This document shows, piece by piece, positions 44,295 to 49,415 of a DNA stretch of 49,415 nt. Source of the DNA: Planctomycetota bacterium (GTDB lineage Bacteria; Planctomycetota; B15-G4); NCBI GenBank assembly GCA_029259695.1, contig JAJDEQ010000176.1, positions 1 to 49,415 on the forward strand. Reading direction: 5' to 3'. The position numbers were made by a program, and so were the translations under genes. Position 1 is the first letter of the stretch, and every line of letters begins with the position of its first letter. The notes under the pieces were generated by a model, which worked only from the letters and a program-made list of their open reading frames with translations, ran no database searches and was not told where the DNA came from.

Positions 44295-46747
44295 GCGCGC
44301 GCCTGCGCGTGACGCTGCGCGGCGCCGTCCAGGGCGTCGGCTTCCGGCCCTACGTGTACCGGCTCGCCCGTGAGCTGGGGATCGCCGGGTGGGTGCGCAA
44401 CGAGGGCCCCGGCGTCGTGCTCGAAGCGGAAGGTGTCGCGCTCGACGACTTCATGACGCGCCTGACCCGCGAGCCGCCCGACGGCGCCCGCATCGACGAC
44501 GTCGACACGCACCCCGTTCCGCCGCTGGGCGACGGCGCCCTGCGCATCGTCCCCAGCCGTGAGCGGGAGGCGCTGCCGGCGGTCGTGCCGGACCGGGTGA
44601 CCTGCGAGGCGTGCGTCGCCGACGTCCTCGATCCCACGAGCCGCTACTTCGAGTACCCGTTCACCAACTGCAGCCGCTGCGGGCCCCGTTACTCGATCGT
44701 CGACCGACTGCCGTACGACCGTCCCAACACGGCCATGGCGGGCTTCACCATGTGCGCCGCCTGTCGCAGCGAGTACGGCGACCCGCGGGATCGACGCTTC
44801 CACGCCCAGCCCACGGCCTGCCCGGCGTGCGGCCCGCAGCTCGTCGCCCGCGCGCGCGACGGCCGGGCCCTGGCCCGGGGGCCCGACGCTCTCGACCACG
44901 CCGTGCAGTGCCTCTTGGCCGGGAAGCTCGTCGCGCTGAAGGGCCTCGGCGGGTACCAGCTCCTCGCGGACGCCACGAACCCGCGCGCCGTCGAGGAGCT
45001 GCGACGTCGCAAGCACCGCCCGCACAAACCGTTCGCCGTCATGGTCGCGGACCTCGCGGCGGCCCGCGAGCTCTCCGTCGTGGATGACGCCGAGGCCGAG
45101 CTGCTGCGGTCACCCGCCGGTCCGATCGTGCTGCTGCAGGCCCGAGGCCGACGCCTGGCCGCCGGCGTGCACCCGCACCACGCGGAGATCGGGATCCTCC
45201 TGCCGACCACCGCGCTGCACCACCTGCTCGCCCGGCGTTTCGGCCGTCCGCTGATCTGCACCAGCGGCAACGCCGGCGAAGAGCCCATCTGCACCGACGA
45301 CGACGAGGCCCTGGCCCGCCTCGGCGCCATCGCCGATACGTTCCTCGCCCACGACCGTCCCATCCGCCGCGCTGTCGACGACTCGGTGGCGCGCGTGATC
45401 GAAGGCGCGCCGCAAGTGCTCAGGCTCGCCCGCGGCTACGCCCCGCTCGTGCTGCCCGCCCCCGCCGGAACGCCCGCGCCCGCCGGAATGCACGCCCTGG
45501 CCGGGACGCCCGCGCCCGTCGCAACACCCGCATCCGCCGCAACACCCGCGCCCGCCGGGACGCCCGCCCTGGCTACGGGCGCGCACTGGAAGAACGCGGT
45601 CGCCGTGCGCGACGAACAGCGGGTGATCGTCGGTCCCCACGTGGGCGACCTGTCCAACACGCTGTCGATCGACGCCATGCGCCGGCAGGCTGAAGACCTG
45701 CAGCGCTTCTTCGCGGTCGACCCCGTGCGCGTCGCGTGCGACCGGCACCCCGACTACGCGTCGACCGTCTTTGCCGAGGAGCAGGGTCTTCCTGTCACGA
45801 GCGTGCAGCACCACCTGGCCCACGCCCTCGCGGTCCTGTTCGAGCACGGCCACGGCAGCGGGTTGGCCGTGGTCTGGGACGGCGCCGGGCTCGGGAGCGA
45901 CGGGACCATCTGGGGCGGCGAGTTCCTGCGCGTGCACACCGAGGGCGGACGGCTCGCCGACTGGGAGCGCGTCGCCCACCTGCGTCCGTTCCTGCTTCCC
46001 GGCGGTGACGCCTCCGCGCGCCATCCCGCCCGAGCACTCGCGGGCCTGCTCCACGAGTTGCCCGAACACCGCGAACGGGTTCCCGCCCCGGATCGCGCCC
46101 TGCTCGACGCCCGTCTCAACACGCCCTCCTGCACGAGCGCCGGACGCCTCTTCGACGGCGTCGCCGCCCTGCTCGGCCACGACGCAGAGCAGACCTACGA
46201 GGGCATGGCTCCCAGCCTGCTCGAGCGCGACGCCCGGCGCGCCGTCCGCGAGGCCGAGTGCGCTACCGGCACCGCCAGCGATGCCCGGCGTGCCCCCCAC
46301 GAGGCCCAGCGCACAGCCCACGACGCCCGGTGCGCCGCCGGCGACGAGATCGAAGCAGCGGCGGTGAGCGCGCCCGCCCTTCGCGGCGGCGACGGGCTCG
46401 TGCTCGACTGGGCACCCACGCTGCGTTCGCTGCTCGCGGGCCGCGATGCCAGCATGAACGTCCCGGCCCTCGCGGCCGGCTTCCACCGGGCGCTGGCCAT
46501 CGGCATCGCGGAAGTCGCGCTCCGGGCGGGGGACGACACGGTGCTGCTCACCGGCGGGTGTTTCCAGAACCGGCTGCTCGTCGAGCAGACCGTGGGGCGC
46601 CTGGAACGGCGCGGGCTGCGGGTGTTGCTCCCGCGCCGTCTGCCGCCGAACGACGGGTGCCTCGCGGTGGGGCAGCTCGTCGCGCTCGAAGAGTCGTCAA
46701 CTCGAGGAGGCCGGGATCATGTGTCTCGCCATACCCGGACGGATTGA
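44291..46747 (+). CDS. hypF: Carbamoyltransferase HypF
   Basis: An 818-residue enzyme that makes the CN ligands of the NiFe site from carbamoyl phosphate. In order: acylphosphatase domain (RGAVQGVGFRPYVYRLA), two zinc fingers (CEACVADVL...NCSRC and CAACRSEY...CPAC), a YrdC domain (ALKGLGGYQLLADA, KPFAVMV) and a Kae1-like domain (HHLAHALAVLFEHG, WDGAGLGSDGTIWGGE, GGCFQNRLL). It is longer than usual because of a six-residue repeat insert (residues ~390-425) and an Ala/Arg/Cys-rich insert (~655-695). GTG 44291 overlaps the hypA stop; hypC starts inside its 3' end. Confidence 0.95.
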   Translation: MSARLRVTLRGAVQGVGFRPYVYRLARELGIAGWVRNEGPGVVLEAEGVALDDFMTRLTREPPDGARIDDVDTHPVPPLGDGALRIVPSREREALPAVVPDRVTCEACVADVLDPTSRYFEYPFTNCSRCGPRYSIVDRLPYDRPNTAMAGFTMCAACRSEYGDPRDRRFHAQPTACPACGPQLVARARDGRALARGPDALDHAVQCLLAGKLVALKGLGGYQLLADATNPRAVEELRRRKHRPHKPFAVMVADLAAARELSVVDDAEAELLRSPAGPIVLLQARGRRLAAGVHPHHAEIGILLPTTALHHLLARRFGRPLICTSGNAGEEPICTDDDEALARLGAIADTFLAHDRPIRRAVDDSVARVIEGAPQVLRLARGYAPLVLPAPAGTPAPAGMHALAGTPAPVATPASAATPAPAGTPALATGAHWKNAVAVRDEQRVIVGPHVGDLSNTLSIDAMRRQAEDLQRFFAVDPVRVACDRHPDYASTVFAEEQGLPVTSVQHHLAHALAVLFEHGHGSGLAVVWDGAGLGSDGTIWGGEFLRVHTEGGRLADWERVAHLRPFLLPGGDASARHPARALAGLLHELPEHRERVPAPDRALLDARLNTPSCTSAGRLFDGVAALLGHDAEQTYEGMAPSLLERDARRAVREAECATGTASDARRAPHEAQRTAHDARCAAGDEIEAAAVSAPALRGGDGLVLDWAPTLRSLLAGRDASMNVPALAAGFHRALAIGIAEVALRAGDDTVLLTGGCFQNRLLVEQTVGRLERRGLRVLLPRRLPPNDGCLAVGQLVALEESSTRGGRDHVSRHTRTD
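45458..45565 (+). repeat. Six 18-bp tandem units inside hypF
   Basis: Units encode APAGTP, APAGMH, ALAGTP, APVATP, ASAATP and APAGTP in frame, between the YrdC and Kae1-like domains. A Pro/Ala linker expanded by slippage is likely; unit number may vary between strains. Confidence 0.75.
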
Positions 46748-46946
46748 GTCGATCACCGATCCGGCGCCGGCGACTCGTCGCGGCCGGGTGGACTTCGGCG
46801 GCGTGGTGAAGGAGATCCACCTCGTGTTCGTGCCCGAGGCCGAGGTGGGGGACTACGTGCTGGCCCACGTCGGGTGTGCCATCTCGCGCATCGACGAGGA
46901 GGTCGCCGTGCGGACGCTGGCCGAGCTCTCCGGGGACGCGCCGTGA
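46719..46946 (+). CDS. hypC: Hydrogenase assembly chaperone HypC
   Basis: A 75-residue chaperone starting MCLAIPG. Cys2 binds the Fe(CN)2CO precursor with HypD and carries it to Hyd[13 protein letters not shown] and [16 protein letters not shown] are the typical barrel strands. ATG 46719 overlaps the end of hypF by 29 bp, with GAGGAGG-like purines upstream (CGAGGAGG). The stop overlaps the hypD GTG. Confidence 0.95.
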   Translation: MCLAIPGRIESITDPAPATRRGRVDFGGVVKEIHLVFVPEAEVGDYVLAHVGCAISRIDEEVAVRTLAELSGDAP

Positions 46947-48145
46947 AGCACCTCGACGAGTACCGCGACGCCGACCTGGTGCAGCGCTGCGCGCAACGGA
47001 TCGCGGACTGCGTGACCCGCCCGTGGACCTTGATGGAGGTCTGCGGTGGCCAGACCCACGCCATCGTGAGACACGGCCTCGACGAGTTGCTGCCGGACGG
47101 CGTGCGCCTGGTGCACGGCCCGGGGTGTCCGGTCTGCGTGACGCCCACCGCGATCCTCGACAAGGCGCACGAGATCGCGAACCGGCCCGAGGTGATCTTC
47201 TGCACGTTCGCGGACATGCTGCGCGTGCCGGGCACGGCCACTGACCTGTTCGAGGTGAAGGCGCGCGGCGGGGACGTGCGCATCATCCACACCCCCCTGG
47301 ATGCGATCGAGATCGCCGAGGCCGCTCCGGATCGTGAGGTGGTCCTGTTCGCGGTGGGCTTCGAGACCACGGCGCCGGCCAACGCCCTGTGTGTCGTCGA
47401 GGCCCGGCGCCGGCGACTGCGCAACTTCTCACTGCTCGTGTCCCACGTCCTCGTCCCCCCGGCCATGGAGGCCATCCTGCGCGCCGACGACTGCCGCGTG
47501 CAGGGCTTCCTCGCCGCCGGGCACGTGTGCAGCGTGATGGGCGTCTCCGAGTACCGCCCGCTCGCCGCGCGCTACCGCGTGCCGATCGTCGTGACGGGCT
47601 TCGAACCCGTCGACATCCTGCACGGCATCCTGCTGTGCGTCCGCCAACTCGAGCAGGGACGGCACGAGGTCGAGAACCAGTACGAGCGCGCGGTCCGACC
47701 GGACGGCAACGAGGCGGCGCTGCAACTCGTGCGCGAAGTGTTCACGGTCACCGACCGCGCCTGGCGCGGCATGGGCAGCATCGAACACAGCGGCCTGTCG
47801 CTCGCACCGGCCTACCGCGACCTCGACGCCCTGCAACGCTTCGGAGCTCTCACCGGCCCGGACGACGCACCCGGCGAGTGCCTCAGCGGCGAAGTCCTCC
47901 AGGGCCGCCGCCGCCCCGACGAGTGCCCGGCCTTCGGAACGCGCTGCACACCCGATCATCCCCTCGGCGCGACGATGGTCTCCGCCGAGGGCGCCTGCGC
48001 CGCCTACTATCGCTACCGCCCGGTGCCTGTGGGTGCCGAATCAGTGGACGACGCCGGTGCAGTGCGCGAACTCGGCGCAGTGCACGACACCGGCGCACCG
48101 ACCGGCACCAGCGCACTGCGAGACACCGGCGAGGCGCGCACGTGA
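46943..48145 (+). CDS. hypD: Hydrogenase formation protein HypD
   Basis: A 400-residue Fe-S scaffold protein. C34-G-G-Q-T-H, H-G-P-G-C62-P-V-C65, [16 protein letters not shown] and the C-terminal cluster region ([18 protein letters not shown]) are all conserved. With HypC it assembles the Fe(CN)2CO unit. About 35 residues after [10 protein letters not shown] form an unusual repetitive Asp/Ala/Gly/Thr tail ([15 protein letters not shown]). GTG 46943 overlaps the hypC stop; its stop overlaps the hypE GTG. Confidence 0.95.
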   Translation: MKHLDEYRDADLVQRCAQRIADCVTRPWTLMEVCGGQTHAIVRHGLDELLPDGVRLVHGPGCPVCVTPTAILDKAHEIANRPEVIFCTFADMLRVPGTATDLFEVKARGGDVRIIHTPLDAIEIAEAAPDREVVLFAVGFETTAPANALCVVEARRRRLRNFSLLVSHVLVPPAMEAILRADDCRVQGFLAAGHVCSVMGVSEYRPLAARYRVPIVVTGFEPVDILHGILLCVRQLEQGRHEVENQYERAVRPDGNEAALQLVREVFTVTDRAWRGMGSIEHSGLSLAPAYRDLDALQRFGALTGPDDAPGECLSGEVLQGRRRPDECPAFGTRCTPDHPLGATMVSAEGACAAYYRYRPVPVGAESVDDAGAVRELGAVHDTGAPTGTSALRDTGEART

Positions 48146-49188
48146 GCGAGCGTTCGGACGAAACCGGGCCGAGCTGCCCGCTGCCCCGGTCCCACGACAC
48201 CGTGACCCTGGCCCACGGCGGGGGTGGCCGGCGCATGCGGGAGCTGATCGACGGGGTCTTCGCCTCCGCGTTCCGCTCGTCCACTGCGCACGATGGTCAC
48301 GTGACGCCCGTGACCGCCGGTCGCATCGCCACCACGACCGACGCCTTCGTGGTGCGCCCGATGGAGTTCCCCGGCGGTGACATCGGAAGCCTGGCGGTGC
48401 ACGGCACCGTGAACGACCTCGCCATGTGCGGCGCCCGCCCGCTCCACCTGGCCGCGGCGTTCATCCTGGAGGAGGGCGTGGAGATCGCGACGCTGCAGCG
48501 CATCGCCGCGTCGATGGCGCGGGCCTGCGCGGAGGTGGGCACCTCGATCGTGACCGGCGACACCAAGGTCGTCGAGCACGGCCACGGCGACGGCGTCTAC
48601 ATCACCATGACCGGCACGGGCCTCTGCGAGCACGACCTGGAGATCCACCCGCGATCGATCCGGGCGGGCGACGCGATCGTGCTGAGCGGAGACGTGGGCC
48701 GACACGGCATGGCGGTGATGTCCGCGCGCGAGACCCTGTCGATCGAGTGCGACCTGCACAGCGATGCCCGCGAACTCTGGACCCCGGTCGCCGCGTTGCT
48801 GCGCGCCGACGTCGAGCTGCACTGCCTGCGCGACCTCACCCGCGGCGGCCTGGGAACCGCGCTCAACGAACTCGCCATCGACGGAGGCGTCGAGATCGAG
48901 GTGGACGAACGCTGCATCCCCACGATCGAACCGGTCCGCTCGCTGTGCGACCTGCTGGGCATGGACCCGCTCTACGTCGCCTGCGAGGGCCGCTTCGTCG
49001 CCATCGTCCCCGCCGACCAGGCGGAGCGAACGGTTCAGACCCTGGCCGCGGCGGCGCCCGACGAGAGACCCGCGGTCATCGGCCACGTGACAGCCGGCCG
49101 CCCCGGCCAGGTCGCGCTCAAGACCCGCCTCGGCACGCTGCGCCACTTGCCCATGCCGAGCGGCGAGCAACTGCCGCGGATCTGCTGA
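48142..49188 (+). CDS. hypE: Hydrogenase maturation protein HypE
   Basis: A 348-residue ATPase of the PurM/AIR-synthetase fold. The N-terminus has [12 protein letters not shown], the middle has [20 protein letters not shown] and [10 protein letters not shown], and the C-terminus ends PRIC. The last Cys (348) receives carbamoyl from HypF and is dehydrated to thiocyanate. GTG 48142 overlaps the hypD stop. Last gene of the operon; a stem-loop follows 11 bp later. Confidence 0.95.
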   Translation: MSERSDETGPSCPLPRSHDTVTLAHGGGGRRMRELIDGVFASAFRSSTAHDGHVTPVTAGRIATTTDAFVVRPMEFPGGDIGSLAVHGTVNDLAMCGARPLHLAAAFILEEGVEIATLQRIAASMARACAEVGTSIVTGDTKVVEHGHGDGVYITMTGTGLCEHDLEIHPRSIRAGDAIVLSGDVGRHGMAVMSARETLSIECDLHSDARELWTPVAALLRADVELHCLRDLTRGGLGTALNELAIDGGVEIEVDERCIPTIEPVRSLCDLLGMDPLYVACEGRFVAIVPADQAERTVQTLAAAAPDERPAVIGHVTAGRPGQVALKTRLGTLRHLPMPSGEQLPRIC

Positions 49189-49199
49189 GGTCTGCGGAT

Positions 49200-49237
49200 C
49201 GGCGTCGTCACGGACCGCGCGGCGAGGGACGACGCCG
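49200..49237. terminator. Stem-loop between convergent hypE and HNH genes
   Basis: A perfect 10-bp inverted repeat CGGCGTCGTC / GACGACGCCG with an 18-nt loop lies between two converging genes. A bidirectional terminator is likely, though there is no T run. Confidence 0.5.
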
Positions 49238-49261
49238 TGGTGCGGGCACGGCGCGGCCGTG

Positions 49262-49415
49262 TCATCGAAAGACGCACTCCGCGTGCCATGCCAACGCATC
49301 GCGGCTCGGTCGGTGACTCGGCTCACTCGGCTCGGCAATGCGTCGGCCGGCCATCTCGTAGTACTCGTGCCCGTTCTCCCACTCGTCGTGGATGCGCTCG
49401 CTGACACGTAGCGAG
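49262..49415 (-). CDS. HNH endonuclease C-terminus, 5' end outside window
   Basis: The minus frame is open from the window edge to a TGA at 49262-49264; 50 residues are visible. SLRVSERIHDEWENGHEYYE and the ending DALAWHAECVFR match my memory of the C-terminus of HNH-type putative restriction endonucleases, where V-S-x-x-I-x-x-E-(W/F)-x-N-G-x-x-Y-Y and W-H-x-E-x-x-F-R recur. The HNH active site itself lies outside the window. Convergent with hypE. Confidence 0.65.
   Translation of the reverse strand, partial: SLRVSERIHDEWENGHEYYEMAGRRIAEPSEPSHRPSRDALAWHAECVFR

Noticed and set aside
45458..45565. Repeats in hypF as a possible CRISPR array
   Set aside because: Units are contiguous 18-mers without spacers and stay in the hypF frame; this is a coding tandem repeat.
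1..49415. tRNA, rRNA or CRISPR loci
   Set aside because: No T-loop-like GTTCGAnTC with matching acceptor stem, rRNA signature or spaced repeat was found by eye.

Overview
The window is about 49.4 kb of dense, very GC-rich bacterial DNA. I infer a member of the Planctomycetota or a close uncultured relative. The reasons are three large secreted repeat proteins that share one C-terminal domain ending in Thr-Pro, a Ser/Thr kinase fused through a membrane helix to a beta-propeller, and a gene mix of secreted hydrolases, transporters and an NADP-type [NiFe] hydrogenase. No rRNA or tRNA is visible, so the taxon is inference only.

Layout. (a) 1-6161: the tail of a DUF6361-like gene, a phospholipase-D-like gene and an SNF2-type helicase in one tight operon, a likely genome-defence module cut by the window edge. 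(b) 6162-8840: a decayed MFS transporter fragment, then three small plus-strand genes (secreted PrcB-like protein, DUF6265-like protein, class II aldolase). (c) 8859-15208, minus strand: FG-GAP surface protein, intact MFS transporter, serine hydrolase, unknown secreted protein. (d) 15430-22028, plus strand: APC transporter, an eroded mgtE pseudogene, ftsH, and an ADP-forming acyl-CoA synthetase. (e) 22120-30168: a bacterial pentameric ligand-gated channel divergent from a YHS protein, an alpha/beta hydrolase, the kinase-propeller, a Gfo/Idh/MocA oxidoreductase, a cupin protein, and a pirin that has lost its middle. (f) 30348-38963: two more surface repeat proteins, an ankyrin protein, a ZIP transporter, a MarR regulator with two matching operators, a frameshifted membrane protein and a membrane rhodanese. 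(g) 39131-49188: a complete group 3b-type hydrogenase operon with its maturation genes. (h) 49262-49415: the C-terminus of an HNH endonuclease on the minus strand.

How the genes work together. In the hydrogenase operon, HydA/HydD form the [NiFe] core and HydB/HydG carry electrons to NAD(P). A small cyclic-nucleotide-binding-like protein is inserted between hydB and hydG. An endopeptidase, HypA, HypF, HypC, HypD and HypE mature the active site. Almost every junction is a GTGA or ATGA overlap. HypA lacks its zinc domain and no hypB is present. The ADP-forming synthetase would fit a fermentative, H2-cycling metabolism.

Regulation seen in the sequence. There are two inward-facing sigma-54 promoters, each with an upstream GTGTCC-N7-GGACAC palindrome; two GTTGTA-N2-TACAAC MarR operators with an intrinsic terminator between them; a perfect TetR-like palindrome; and a recurring TAnnnT box 6-9 nt before start codons that lack a Shine-Dalgarno, suggesting leaderless transcription. 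Gene erosion is common: an MFS remnant, mgtE, pirin, and a G-tract frameshift.
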